DNA of 64,000 bases from Dactylorhiza incarnata (taxonomy: Eukaryota > Streptophyta > Magnoliopsida > Asparagales > Orchidaceae), in contig JAWHQI010000267.1 in NCBI GenBank assembly GCA_033032865.1, forward strand, positions 514,501 to 578,500, written 5' to 3'. The notes under the pieces were generated by a model, which was not told where the DNA came from, did not search any database, and was given only the letters and a program-made list of their open reading frames with translations. The position numbers and the translations under genes are program-made. Shown here in pieces: positions 41,214 through 51,874 of this stretch; position 1 is the stretch's first letter, and every line of letters begins with the position of its first letter.

Positions 41214-43865
41214 TATGTCGCCTTCGTTACTTCCGTACAAGGATGGGCTATTCAGCCCTCCCTTCTGGAGCTAGAGAACCTGCTATCGTCACAGGAGAGC
41301 TTGACGAAGCAGATGGCGGGAGTATCCATCTCAGGAGGAGATGGCGAGGCCTTGTTCTCAGGAAAGAAGAAATCCTGGGACAAGAGAAAGAAGAACCCCG
41401 GAGAAGGACCTTCAACGTCCTCTCAGGGAGATGGTGGGAAGTTCCTTCCTGCCCGCGATGAGAAGGGGAGAACCCTTTGCTTTGCCTGTAAGAGGTACGG
41501 GCACATGGCAAAGGATTGCCGGTCTAATCTCCAGGCCGGCCATGTTGCTGAGAAAGGTGGAGACCATCAGAGAGGTGGAGACCATCGAAGAGGTGGAGGA
41601 AGAGGTGGAGGTCACCAGGGCGGTGAGAGGGGAGACAATTGTTTCCTGACAGAGATGACGGCAACGTCAGTCGATGTCTTAGCCTCCATCAACCTCGAGG
41701 ACGACTGGATAGTGGATTCCGGTTGCGGGCATCATCTCACAGGAGATATGTCGAAGTTCGCCTCCTCGGCAGCATATGAAGGAACGGATGCTATCATCAC
41801 TGCGGATGATACGGTACATCCCGTGGAGCGAGAAGGGAAGGTGTCCCTTGGGAGTAGAGAGAAGCCAGTGACACTGAAGAGTGTCTATCATGTGCCTGGC
41901 ATGAAGAAGAACCTCTTCTCAGTGGCAAACGTCGTGGATGCTGGTTACCACGTGCTGTTTGGACCAAAGGAAGTGAAGTTCTTGAAGAACCTTTCGTCTG
42001 TCGATGCTGACGTCACGCTCACCGGGAGAAGGGTGAAGGATTTGTATGTCCTATCTGCAAATGCCTACATGGACAAGCTGAAGACGAACGACAGCGCTGT
42101 GATCTGGCATGAGAGGCTGGGTCATGTGGGGATGGACAAGCTGAAGATGATGGCGGCAAAGGGCCTAGTGAACGGCCTGCCTCATCTCACTTCCTACGGC
42201 GACGGCCATGTGTGCGACGGATGCCAATATGGAAAGTCACATCGACTTCCATTTGACAAGTCGGAGACCAGGTGTAAGGCACCTCTTGAGTGCGTACATG
42301 CTGATGTGATGGGGCCGTGCGTCACCCGTACTTATGGAGGCAATAAGTATGCGCTGGTTCTGGTGGATGACTATACCCGCTATACGTGGGTATACTTTCT
42401 GAGGGAGAAATCAGAAGTGTTCAGCAAGTTCCTCGAGTGGAAGGAACTTGTGGAGGGGAGGCTGAACCGCAGAGTCAAGAAGCTGAGGAGCGACAATGGA
42501 GGGGAGTTTACCTCCAATGAGTTTGCTTCTTTCTGCAGGAGGTTCGACATTCGGCGGGAGCTCTCCTGCGCGCACACCCCTCAGCAGAATGGGGTGGCAG
42601 AGAGGAAGATCCGCCATCTGGTGGAGACTACCAGGAGTTGGCTACATGCCAAGAGCATTCCCAAGGCCTTGTGGGCGGAGGGAATGGCGTGCGCTACTCA
42701 TGTGATCAACAGGCTGCCTCTGAGTCCTAACAGGATGGTGTCTCCACACCAGCTCATGTTCAGGGAGAAGCGCAATGTGGGTCACATGAAGGTGTTCGGT
42801 TCTACCTGCTTCGTGCACGTCCCGGACGCTCAGAGAACAAAGTTGGAGCCGAAGGTGAGGAAGTGTATCTTCATCGGCTACGATGAGCGGAAGAAGGGGT
42901 GGAAGTGCATGGATCCGCAGACTCACAGGTTCGTCGTCTCGCGCGACGTTGTGTTTGACGAACTAGTCTCATACCAGGGAGTCTCTTCTGTGGAGCTGCC
43001 GGAGAGTGGAGAAGCTAGCAGGGAAGAGGAGTGGGTCACTGAGGACCCTACTGTGGAGTTGGAGTTATCTCCAAGTGCTCCCTCGCCATCTAGCTCAGGA
43101 GGAGCTGCTGGTTCAAGAGGAGCTGCTGGTTCAAGAGGAGCTGCTGGCTCAGGAGGAGCAACTAGCTCAGGAGGAGCTGTTGGTTCAAGAGGAGCTGCTG
43201 ACTCAGGAGGAGCTTCAGGCTCAGGGGGAGCTACGAACTCAAGTAGCAGGGAGAGCACTGGTACAGGAGGAGTTCTGAGAGGAGTTCTGAGAGGAGCTCA
43301 ACCAGAGGAGTCTACCAGAGCGGTAGATAGTGGCCAAGCCTTGAGGAGGTCGAAGAGGACGATCGTCCCGCCTGCTCGCTATAAGGAGAGGAACTTCGTG
43401 AGTCTGGTTTCCTGCTTCTTCGCAGGACCACTCGATGAGAGGGAACCTGCCTGCTTTGAGGATGCAGCTGGCATCAAGGAGTGGGACGCGACCATGATCG
43501 AGGAGATGGAGGCCGAGTACAAGGCGTCGTCCTTAGCAGCTCAGGAGTGTGTCTGGCTAAGGAGACTAGTGGAGGATATGGACGAGGAGGTCAGCGGACC
43601 TACTGTGCTGCGCGGGGACAATGAGAGTGCATTGAAACTGGTAACCAACCCAGTTTGTCATGCAAGGACCAAGCACATAGAGATTGAGCATCACTTCATC
43701 AGAGAGAAGGTGCTGGGTGGCTTGATCGCTGTGGAGCATGTGCGAAGTGAAGAGAACCTGGCGGATATATTCACAAAGCCCCTATCTGCAGGGCCGTTCC
43801 GGAGGCTTCGCTCATTGCTTGGAGTTGTTCCCGGAGCACTTCAAGGGGGAGTGTTGAGTTTGTGA
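41214..43865 (+). CDS. Gag C-term, protease, integrase and RNase H fused in frame (RT deleted)
   Basis: Coding resumes after the TAG at 41213 and stays open to 43865, inside the 3' LTR. Domains in order are the zinc knuckle CFACKRYGHMAKDC (about 41480), protease WIVDSGCGHHLTG (about 41710), pre-integrase WHERLGHV...CDGCQYGK, and the integrase core HADVMGPCVTRTYGG, RSDNGGEF and NGVAERKIRHL with all acidic residues present. VFGSTCFVHVPDAQR and a Ser/Gly/Ala repeat (six-residue unit, eight copies, 43100-43250) follow. Then comes KEWDATMIEEMEAEYKASSL: the pre-RT linker EEME joins AEYKA of RNase H. The RNase H remainder has the catalytic region LRGDNESALKL and HIEIEHHFIRE. Full Copia pol has roughly 400 more residues here. 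Confidence 0.9.
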   Translation, partial: YVAFVTSVQGWAIQPSLLELENLLSSQESLTKQMAGVSISGGDGEALFSGKKKSWDKRKKNPGEGPSTSSQGDGGKFLPARDEKGRTLCFACKRYGHMAKDCRSNLQAGHVAEKGGDHQRGGDHRRGGGRGGGHQGGERGDNCFLTEMTATSVDVLASINLEDDWIVDSGCGHHLTGDMSKFASSAAYEGTDAIITADDTVHPVEREGKVSLGSREKPVTLKSVYHVPGMKKNLFSVANVVDAGYHVLFGPKEVKFLKNLSSVDADVTLTGRRVKDLYVLSANAYMDKLKTNDSAVIWHERLGHVGMDKLKMMAAKGLVNGLPHLTSYGDGHVCDGCQYGKSHRLPFDKSETRCKAPLECVHADVMGPCVTRTYGGNKYALVLVDDYTRYTWVYFLREKSEVFSKFLEWKELVEGRLNRRVKKLRSDNGGEFTSNEFASFCRRFDIRRELSCAHTPQQNGVAERKIRHLVETTRSWLHAKSIPKALWAEGMACATHVINRLPLSPNRMVSPHQLMFREKRNVGHMKVFGSTCFVHVPDAQRTKLEPKVRKCIFIGYDERKKGWKCMDPQTHRFVVSRDVVFDELVSYQGVSSVELPESGEASREEEWVTEDPTVELELSPSAPSPSSSGGAAGSRGAAGSRGAAGSGGATSSGGAVGSRGAADSGGASGSGGATNSSSRESTGTGGVLRGVLRGAQPEESTRAVDSGQALRRSKRTIVPPARYKERNFVSLVSCFFAGPLDEREPACFEDAAGIKEWDATMIEEMEAEYKASSLAAQECVWLRRLVEDMDEEVSGPTVLRGDNESALKLVTNPVCHARTKHIEIEHHFIREKVLGGLIAVEHVRSEENLADIFTKPLSAGPFRRLRSLLGVVPGALQGGVLSL

Positions 43866-44607
43866 AGTGAGATGTCGCCCGGCGACAGTGGCTATCGCCG
43901 GCGACAGCGGGCGAGTATCATATTCGCCGCCGAGTAGGCATCTGCCTATAAATAGAGGGGTACCCCCCCCCCCCCCCCCTAAAGAGTATCCATTCTGAAA
44001 GTGGCGAGTAGAGACTTCAGAAGTGGCGAGTATCATCAACTCTGAGCGAGTTAGAGATACCAGAGCGCTACCCGGCGAGCATCGGACTTGGAGTAAGTTC
44101 GGCAGGCGAGCAACGGACTTGGAGCGAGTTCGGCGAGCCTTCTTGTGCGAGTAGCGAGTAGAGGAGATATCGCCGGCGACAGTGGATATCGCCAGGCGAC
44201 AGTGAGAAGCAAGGAAACGCGCGCGGTGAGCGTGCGAGTATCCTGGAGAGCGAGCAGTGAGCTTGCGAGTATCCTGGAGCGCGAGCAGCGAGCTTGCGAG
44301 GATTGGAGATATCGCCCGGCGACAGTCAATATCGCCGGCGACAGCGAGTAGCGAGCTTCTGTGGCGAGGAGCGAGCTTCTGTGGCGAGGAGCGAGCATTA
44401 GAGCGAGTATCACCAGCGAGGTGTGCTCGGGAGGAGAAGCGGACCTTGTCCGTGACCAAAGTCTACTTTCTTTTGGCTGTTGTGATTCAAGTTGGATGCA
44501 ACTTGTATTCAGCCGTGTGATTTTGTAATTGATTGCCTAGTGATATAAAATCTTCTTTGTCCATCGTTGGTTCACTTGATCGATAGCAGATCCGAGAAAA
44601 TTCAACA
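43852..44607 (+). repeat. 3' LTR of RT-less Copia
   Basis: A 756-bp partner of 39914-40650, preceded by the purine tract CAAGGGGGAG. It has 17 C at 43963-43979 where the 5' LTR has 8, one fewer TATCGCCGGCGACA unit near its start, and one extra CGAGCTTCTGTGGCGAGGAG unit near 44370. Confidence 0.94.
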
Positions 44608-45135
44608 TCTACAACAAACCAATTTATATGCAAGGAGGAGACGGTTAAAAGACTGAGAGTTATATACACGAGATTCCCATATTATTTTCATCAAACCAGC
44701 GAGCAATTAATTTCGTTATCCTGTGCATTCATGTAAATGCCAAATAAGTAGGTCGACCGAACTGTATCGTCTCAGGCACATCAACCCAACTTCACGCTAC
44801 GGCTTTGACCCTAGCGTTACGTCCTTAGCCCCCCCCCCCCCCCCCCCCCCCCCCCCCCACTTCCGTCTGACCGCAAGAAGTCCACAGGAGGGGCTCATGA
44901 GGCTTCCCATGGGTGATCTCTCTCCTCCTTTCTTTTCCTCTATGACATTGATTCAACCATTAATGGTGAGGTGCCTAAAAATCTACGAGAATTCATAAAT
45001 TTTCAACCGCTCGATGAAATTCAAATCCGAAAGCGGATTGGACTAACCATGAAAAAATGCACAAGATGGACCATTCAAACGAAGGTTTAGGTGGAGTTTT
45101 GAGAGGCAGTTCTTTCACCCACAATGATAACATTT
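44608..45135. repeat. Segmental duplication copy A, right part
   Basis: Matches 46185-46945 of copy B with gaps: ATATGCAAGGAGGAGA, GAGTTATATACACG, CATATTATTTTCAT, CTAGCGTTACGTCCTTAG, TATGACATTGATTCAACCAT, GGTGCCTAAAAATCTA. Where copy B has about 37 bases after CGTCCTTAG, copy A has a run of 30 C (44829-44858). No gene was seen. Confidence 0.8.
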
Positions 45136-46055
45136 TTGATAGTTGGCATATCCTTAATCATGGTTGATATTTTTACCTTTGCTTTTTGGTGGTTTGGGCT
45201 ATCTCCCAACTATTTGTACCTTTGCTTTAGCTCCTTTTTATAACATTCATTAAAAAGGGAAATGATGTGTAATAAGGGTGAAAGACGCTTTATAAATGTT
45301 GGAGTGACGATTTTGAAATATCACATGTAATTATTGATGCTGATCAATTAGCTTATCTGAATTGTAACTCATGGATCACCAAATTTTTAGCAAAAAGAAC
45401 CTTATCCACTCACCATACCCCCACCATAGCTAGCTAGCCAATATCGTTGAAGAAACGTAACCGATGGGCGCGACAATTGTTCTCGAAAAAACAGAAGTTT
45501 TATGATTGAGCAAAAAATGTTTCAGTAATTATTTGTTTACTATGCGCGAGTCTGATGGTTGTAACGATTATTTGATACACATGTGAGAGGGCAAGAAAAT
45601 AAACGCATTAGCAAACAATATCTGACAAGTCATGAGATACATTGGCGCAAAGATTACAATGCAATATTCTAACAAACTGAAAATAATCACAATATTCAAC
45701 GTTAAGAACTTTACAACCATAAACAATCTCACAATGATTATGTGATAGAAGGATCTGTGGATGTCCAACGAAAGACCGGTGGCCGCAAGTGCAACGGCGA
45801 AGCATTCGAGAGAAGCATACCAGGATGAAGAATGCAAATGTAATCCCAGCGAATGTCTGTAAAAAGGAGATTTTGGTGACTAGGCCAATAGCTCTCAACA
45901 GAATCCTCAGAAGAAGGAATAATACGATTAAGAATTGGTCTTCCATGAATATTTACTTGTGGAGGTGTTGAAATTTTGCAACTTTAGGTGTCGAAGACAT
46001 TCTAGGGAGGATACATACAAATATGATCTCATGATTAACTAAATTCTATTTCGAA
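45136..46055. other. AT-rich DNA, one weak hypothetical open frame
   Basis: No homology was recognised. A minus-strand frame 45946-45608 (112 codons) starts MEDQFLIVLFLLLRILLRAI and has a hydrophobic stretch (TFAGITFAFFILVCFSRM) that could be a membrane helix. That is reminiscent of the N-terminal part of ATL RING proteins, but no RING follows, so this may be a decayed fragment or chance. Confidence 0.35.
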
Positions 46056-46945
46056 CATGAACATAACATGATATGTAAGTATATCACGGGGAGCATGCAT
46101 GCTTAGATAAATACTTGTAACTCTCCAGCTTCATGATTATGATGGTTATTTCTTCACTTCAACCATCTACAATATATGCAAGGAGGAGAGAACAATTTAT
46201 ATGCAAGGAGGAGATGGTTAAAGGACCGAGAGTTATATACACGTGATTCCCATATTATTTTCATAAAACCTGCAAGCGAGTAATTTTATGATCCTGAGAG
46301 GGCGTTCACGTCAATACCAAATAAGTGCTCATGATGACGAGCTGCATGAAAGATGTAAAATTTTGGGGCTTTCTTCGGGGCAACCATGAAAATGGGGGGG
46401 GGGGGGGGGGGGGGGGGGGAGTAGCTGAGTACCCCGAAAATTTCAAAATGGTTGAATCAGACTCCGATGATAATGATTGTGACGAACTCACCGAGACGAT
46501 TCCCAAATACCCAAATACGTGCAATTCCAAGTCTATTTGACCTCTCAAACATCATTCTGAAAGTGGGTTGTAGAGGAGGGGGTCGACTGAACCGTATCGC
46601 CCCGGGCACGTCAACCCAACCTCACGCTAAGGCTTCGACCCTAGCATTACGTCCTTAGGGATCCCACCCGACCCAACTTTTTGGGCCCTGTTTGGCCGCG
46701 GGAAGGCCTCAGGAGGGGCGCTAGAGTCTCCTTGTGGGCGTGGGCGAACCCTATCCTCCTTTCTTTTCCTTTATGACATTGATTCAACAATTAAGGGGAG
46801 GTGCCTAAAAATCTATGGGAATTCATAAATTTTCAAACGCTCAAGGAAATTCGGATCCAGGGAAAAAAAGAACAAGAATGAACAAGATGGACACTTCAAT
46901 CGAAGGTTTTGGTGGAGTTTTGGGAGAGGCAGTTGTTTCACCCAA
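46056..46945. repeat. Segmental duplication copy B (empty site for RT-less Copia)
   Basis: Direct partner of 39772-39913 plus 44608-45135. The Copia target TCTAC is present once at 46166-46170. It contains a partial local duplication of ATATGCAAGGAGGAGA and a run of 26 G at 46394-46419. Open frames here (for example 46815-47126) have no recognisable domain. Confidence 0.8.
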
Positions 46946-47360
46946 AATGAACTTCCACCATCAATTGTCAAAGTTCCACGGGTCTAATCAAGAGACTCTC
47001 ACCACATTGTACATGTGGAGGCAAGAAGTTTTCTTGGAACTTTCATCAAGTTTCGAGAACTCCCATTTTTCAATAAGGCGGCTACCGTTGCCGATTGCAG
47101 CAACTCCGACGAGCTTAACCAGTTAGGGGCAAAGCTGCCTGACCATAAAAAGTGACAATTTAAGTGACACAACTGGAGGCTCTCATTCATTCACAAAATT
47201 ATTACAACAATGAAATCTTTAAACACCCCCTTAAAAATCGATAAATGTGGGTTGAATCCTTCATTTGAGGGGGAAGAGTCAGATGGGGAAAACCACAAAT
47301 TTTATTCAGTACAAGTCATGACCTAAAAATAGTTGGAACAATACATGCTCCTTATGCAGA
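46946..47360. other. No gene recognised; holds one copy of a 75-bp direct repeat
   Basis: 47264-47345 (GATGGGGAAAACCACAAATT, CAAGTCATGACCTAAA, ATAGTTGGAA) recurs at 52406-52478. The remainder shows no coding signal. Confidence 0.55.
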
Positions 47361-47600
47361 GAAACTGTGATTTCGATAAATGTTTAGATAGTTGTCTCAC
47401 AATACATGCTTATTATTACAATATAATGTTATAAGTAACGATATACCATATCATTAAAAGTATTAATATATTATATAATGAGCATGTATTGTGATAGTAT
47501 ATTAATACAATTAAATATTTTGATAATATTGAATAACATATTTTATTAATGCGGACAACTATCTAAACATTTATCGAAATCACAGTTTCTCTGCATAATG
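47361..47600. repeat. AT-rich hairpin spacer / MITE-like unit 1
   Basis: Terminal inverted repeats of about 40 bp (GCAGAGAAACTGTGATTTCG ATAAATGTTTAGATAGTTGT and its complement) enclose about 150 bp of AT-rich DNA. Related units lie at 48043-48275, 59276-59500 and partly at 58697-58815. Each sits between oppositely oriented RING fragments. The unit could be a MITE or the fold-back point of an inverted duplication. Confidence 0.75.
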
Positions 47601-47830
47601 AGCATTGTGAGACTGCAGTCTTTAATCCACACAGATAGCATAACATGTCTGCACGATGGAAGAATCCTAATCTCATCGCCATGTTCGAACTCTCCTAGGC
47701 AAATAAAACAATCATCGTCCACTGCTACATTGTCATCAAAAACGGTTCGAGGAAGTGCTTGCAACTCCCTCTCGTTAACCTCATTGTTCGAAAAGAAATT
47801 TTTGATCCTAGCTTTATGTTGCGCTTGAAC
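47596..47830 (-). pseudogene. RING-H2 (ATL-type) pseudogene fragment, minus strand
   Basis: The minus strand reads NEVNERELQALPRTVFDDN, DDDCFICLGEFEHGDEI and LPSCRHVML. The RING pattern starts correctly (C-F-I-C, then C-R-H), but a 4-bp deletion relative to the copy at 54.05 kb (CATGTTTTCCATGC versus CATGTTATGC) shifts the frame. The remaining zinc ligands (H, C, C, C) are therefore lost. Confidence 0.85.
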
Positions 47831-48060
47831 TAGAAGTTTCTTTTCGAACAATGAGGTTATCGAGAAAGAGTTGCAAGCACTTCCTCGAACCGTTTTTGAT
47901 GACACTGTAGAAGTGGAAGGCGATTGTTCTATTTGCCTTGGAGAATTCGAACATGGTGATGAGATTAAGATTCCTCCATCGTGCAGACATGTTATGCTAC
48001 CTGTGTGGATTAATGACTGCAGTCTCACAATACATGCTCATTATGCAGAGAAACTGTAAT
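47831..48060 (+). pseudogene. RING-H2 pseudogene fragment, plus strand
   Basis: Mirror copy of 47596-47830: ELQALPRTVFDDTVEV, GDCSICLGEFEHGDEI, SCRHVMLPVW. It carries the same 4-bp deletion. It begins head-to-head with the preceding fragment and ends in the next hairpin spacer. Confidence 0.85.
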
Positions 48061-48275
48061 TTTGATAAATGTTTAGATTGTTGTCTCACAATACATGCTT
48101 ATTATTATAATATAATGCTATAAGTAATGTTATAGTGTATCATTAAAAGTATTAATATATTATATAATTAATACAATTAAATATTTTAATAATATTGAAT
48201 ATCATTTTTTATTAATGTGGACAACTATCTAAACATTTATCGAAATCACAGTTTCTCTACATAATGAGCATGTAT
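48043..48275. repeat. AT-rich hairpin spacer / MITE-like unit 2
   Basis: Same terminal inverted repeats and AT-rich core as unit 1, joining the plus fragment at 47.9 kb to the minus fragment at 48.4 kb. Confidence 0.75.
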
Positions 48276-48490
48276 TGTGAGACTGTAGTCATTAATCCAC
48301 ACAGGTAGCATAACATGTCTGCACGATGGAAGAATCCTAATCTCATCGCCATGTTCAAACTCTCCTAGGCAAATAGAACAATCATTGTCCACTGCTACAG
48401 TGTCATCAAAAATGGTTCGAGGAAGTACTTGCAACTCCCTAGCTCTCGATAACCTCATTGTTCGAAAAGAAACTTCTGATCCAAGCGCAA
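48246..48490 (-). pseudogene. RING-H2 pseudogene fragment, minus strand
   Basis: Minus-strand ELQVLPRTIFDDTVAV, NDCSICLGEFEHGDEI, LPSCRHVMLPVWIND with the same 4-bp deletion. To the right, 48455-48520 contains a short palindrome (TTTCGAAAAGAAACTTCTGATCC and reverse parts). Confidence 0.85.
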
Positions 48491-48520
48491 CACAAAGCTA
48501 GGATCAGAAGTTCTGCCCCG

Positions 48521-49429
48521 CTTGTCTTAGTGACGCGGAAGGACCAGTGGGCCAGTTCTTATTGGAATCCGTAGGTGGATTCAGGGCTCGCTTTCATAGA
48601 AGGTCTCGGGGTCCGTTCCAATCGTGAAGTAAAAGGTCATGAGGCTGTTTGCTCAAGAGATGTAGAAGGACCCTGGGTCCATTCTTGTTAGAATGCGCAA
48701 AAGGACTCGCGGTCTGTTCTTATCGAGAGTTGAGACAGAGGCGTTCAAGGCGGAGGCCGGGCTGGTGCGGTCAGAGGGGGAGAAAGCATCAAGACGGCGT
48801 GAACTCCCGTGGTCGCTGAGCACAAGGAGTCATAAGGCTTTAGAATGGAGCGATCCCGGATCGTGGAGGGGGCCCGATCGGAGATCATGGCCATGAAAGT
48901 GGATGCACTACAAGAGGATGAGCGTGATGCTGCGTTCCGCCTTGGATTTGGTTAAGGATCTCATCTGGCGCAAAGGATGCCAGAGCGCTCCGACCTTGGT
49001 GTAGACAACGCCTCAGATGACGATCCTGATGCTTTTATCGAGGGATAACTTGCATGTGTCCGCATTGTGCTTGGAGCATTGTATCTCTTGTTTGCCTTTT
49101 GTTTTATTGCTATAGGCGCGGCTTAGCCCCGCAGCTTGCCTTTGCTAGTGGCGTTATAGAATTGCTCTCCTGTTTGAGCTTTGTGTATCTCGCTGAGCGT
49201 GAGTTTGAAGCAACATGTTGAGTTTGCGACTTCCACTGGGCGTTAGTGTTGGGAACTGATGCTCGGATGTAATGCAGGGGGTCACTTGCCCCTTTAGTTC
49301 GGATGGCGCCAGAGGACTCAGGGTCCGTTTTCAGCTAAATGATGAAGGAGGACTCGTGGTCCGTCCTGGCTGAAATCCATAGGAGGGTTCGGGGCTTGCT
49401 CTTGTCTTGAGGTGTAGAAGGAATTTTGT
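48521..49429. other. Noncoding, degenerate repeat-like sequence next to the 60-bp array
   Basis: Phrases such as AGAAGGACTCG.GGTCCGTTC recur irregularly (48590-48730, 49310-49500), so this looks like the decayed edge of the minisatellite and the 3' region of a retroelement. No domain was found in the short open frames. Confidence 0.45.
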
Positions 49430-50760
49430 TCGTTCTGTTGGAGGTGGCGAACGACCTTTATCCGTTCGCGCTTCAGAAGGACTAGGGGTATGTTCTGTTG
49501 GAGGCGGCGAAGGACCTTTGTCCGTTCGCGCCTCTGAGGGATTCAGGGTTCATTCTGTTTGAGGTGGCGAAAGACCTTTGTCTGTTCGCGCCTCAGAAGG
49601 ACTCGAGGTCCGTTCTATTGGAGGTGGTGAACGACTTTTGTCCGTTCGCACCTCAGAAGGACTTGAGGTCCGTTCTGTTGGAGGTTGCGAAGGACCTTTG
49701 TCCGTTCGCTTCTCAGAAGGATTCGAGGTTTGTTCTGTTGAAGGTGGAGAAGGGTCTTTGTCCGTTTGTGCCTTAGAAGGACTCATGGTCCATTCTGTTG
49801 TAAGTGGCGAAGAACCTTTGTCTGTTGACGCCTCAGAAGGACTCAGGGTTCATTCTGTTGGAGTTGGCGAAAGACTGTCCGTTCGCGCATCAGAAGGACT
49901 CATGATCTGTTCTGTTGGAGGTGGTGAAGAACCTTTATCTGTTTACTCCTCAGAAGGACTCGAGGTCCATTCTATTGGAGGTGGCAAAGAACCTTTATCT
50001 GTTCCCGCCTTAGGACTTGGGGTTCGTTCTGTTGGAGGTGGTGAAAAATCTTTGTCCGTTTGCGCCTCAGAAGGACTCGCGGTCTGTTCTGTTGGAGGTG
50101 GGAAATGACCTTTGTCTGTTCATGCCTCAGAAGTGCTCGAGGTCTGTTCTGTTGAAGGTGGCGAAGGACCTTTGTCCTTTCGCTCCTCAGAAGGACACAT
50201 GGTCCGTTCCATTGGAGGTGGCGAAGGACCTTTGTCCGTTTGCACCTCAGAAGGAGACAGGGTCCGTTCCATTGGAGGTGGCGAATGACCTTTGTCCATT
50301 CGCACCTCAAAAGGTCACGTGTCCGTTCCATTGGAGGTTTTGAAGGACCTTTGTCCGTTCGAGCCTCAGAAGGACACGTGGTCCATTCTATTGGAGGTGG
50401 CAAAGAACCTTTGTCCGTTCGCACCTCGGAAGGACACAAGGTCCGTTCCTTTGGAGGTGGTGAAGGACTTATGTTTGTTTGCATCTTAGAAGGACACAGG
50501 GTCCGTTATATTGGAGGAGGCGCATATGGACTTTTGTCCATCTCGCCTTAGCAGTAGAAGGACACAGAGTCCGTTATCTCAGGAGGTGCAGAAGGACTTT
50601 CATCCATCTCACCTTGACAGCCGAAGGACACATGATTCGTTCTCTCAGGAGGTTTATAAGGACTTTCGTTCATCTCTCCTTGACAGTAGGACACATGGTC
50701 CGTTCTCTCAGGAGGTGTAGAAAGACTTTCGTCCATCTCGCCTTGACAGTAGAAGGACAC
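49430..50760. repeat. 60-bp minisatellite, about 22 copies
   Basis: The unit is GTTCTGTTGGAGGTGGCGAA GGACCTTTGTCCGTTCGC followed by GCCTCAGAAGGACTCGAGGTCC. The period is about 60, with a few shorter or longer units (49909, 50325, 50570 onward). It gives 20-residue repeats in open frames on both strands (for example LSVRASEGLEVRSVGGGEGP). These are by-products. Confidence 0.92.
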
Positions 50761-50819
50761 GAGGTTCGCTCTTTCCACAGAGCTGATTGTCCAGAGAATC
50801 CATATTGTTATTGCTGAAG

Positions 50820-51826
50820 AGAAGATACAGGTGCGCACAAGTCCTGCCGTGCAACTTGTTATTCTAAGAAATATGGGAAAGTGATCTGCGGATGGTGGTT
50901 CTTTCGTCCTGCTTCCTTGAGTCTCGTACATCAAGTTCCTGTGGCATCCTTGGGAGTTGCATCCTGTGAGTAGACTTCCACTATAATGCCTCGTGTGAGG
51001 GCATCGACCCGAAGCGCCCTTAGTAGTGGTCCCTTGAGAATGGTGATGCATGTTGAGTCGGCTAGCACGATGATGAATTGGACGTCGTAGGTAGCCTGTG
51101 CCGGGTGGGGGGGGGGGGGGGGGGGGGGGGGTCCCTAGAGTCACTAGTAGGATGATGCTTCCCAAAATGGGGATTGTTGGGTGGCCAGTAACATGGGCAC
51201 CCCTCACACCTAGCTATGCATTCCTTCCAGAGATTCCAAGCTGAAGCATGGTCGACAAGAACAACATGTTGGCGGATATGTTGTCATCGACCAATATCCC
51301 GCCTACTTCGACTGGGGGATTTTCGATGATTGCGCGGATGTGTTGATGGCTTGACGAAGATCATCGTGTTGCGGGAGAGGTTGGTTTTGCCATTGCTTGT
51401 CGTGCTTCGGGGAAAGCTCCTCCATGCCTTTGCCCCCCATGTGGGCTTGGACGGGGCAGACTGCGCAGCTGTTCCCTTCCCTTGAAACCCTTCGAGTAGA
51501 CGAAGGTGTACGAGCCACTCGATTTCCTCCTTCAGGCTTCTGCACTCCTCCAACTTTGATGGTAGTGGAAAAACTTAGAATGATTCCCCCTTCCTGGGGG
51601 AGCGTCCCGGGCCTCCATAATGAAGGATGGTCCTTGATGGCTTGTAGAACTTTCGTGTGGGAAGTGTTGAGGGGAGTGAAGCTTTGTCCTTGCTGCTACC
51701 CCCAATCCGCAAGGCGCCCGCCTCCTCTCCAGGATGCTGGGATATGATCATGCTCCTTCTTTCGTTTTTGATTTCTTGTTCCCTGTTGGAGAGGCACTTC
51801 TTTATAGTCGTTGTTTTTGTCGGTCC

Positions 51827-51874
<48 letters not shown>

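Larger units (their letters stand above)
39914..44607 (+). mobile_element. Ty1/Copia element lacking reverse transcriptase
   Basis: LTRs 39914-40650 and 43852-44607 (TGTTGAG...TTCAACA) are flanked by exact TSD TCTAC (39909-39913 and 44608-44612). The LTRs are very similar, differing mainly by small tandem-copy changes and a C-run length. The internal region has gag, zinc knuckle, protease, integrase and RNase H, but no RT: coding passes from the pre-RT linker directly into RNase H in frame. The element is therefore non-autonomous. The paralogous empty site at 46166-46170 confirms the insertion. Confidence 0.95.

Noticed and set aside
41205..41220. Single TAG between Gag and the rest of the Copia frame as a programmed readthrough site
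   Set aside because: The context (TAGTATGTC) does not match known readthrough signals, and Copia elements normally use one continuous frame. A nonsense mutation is simpler.
49498..50551. Long open frames on both strands with 20-residue repeats
   Set aside because: By-product of the 60-bp minisatellite; no start context, domain or flanking exon.
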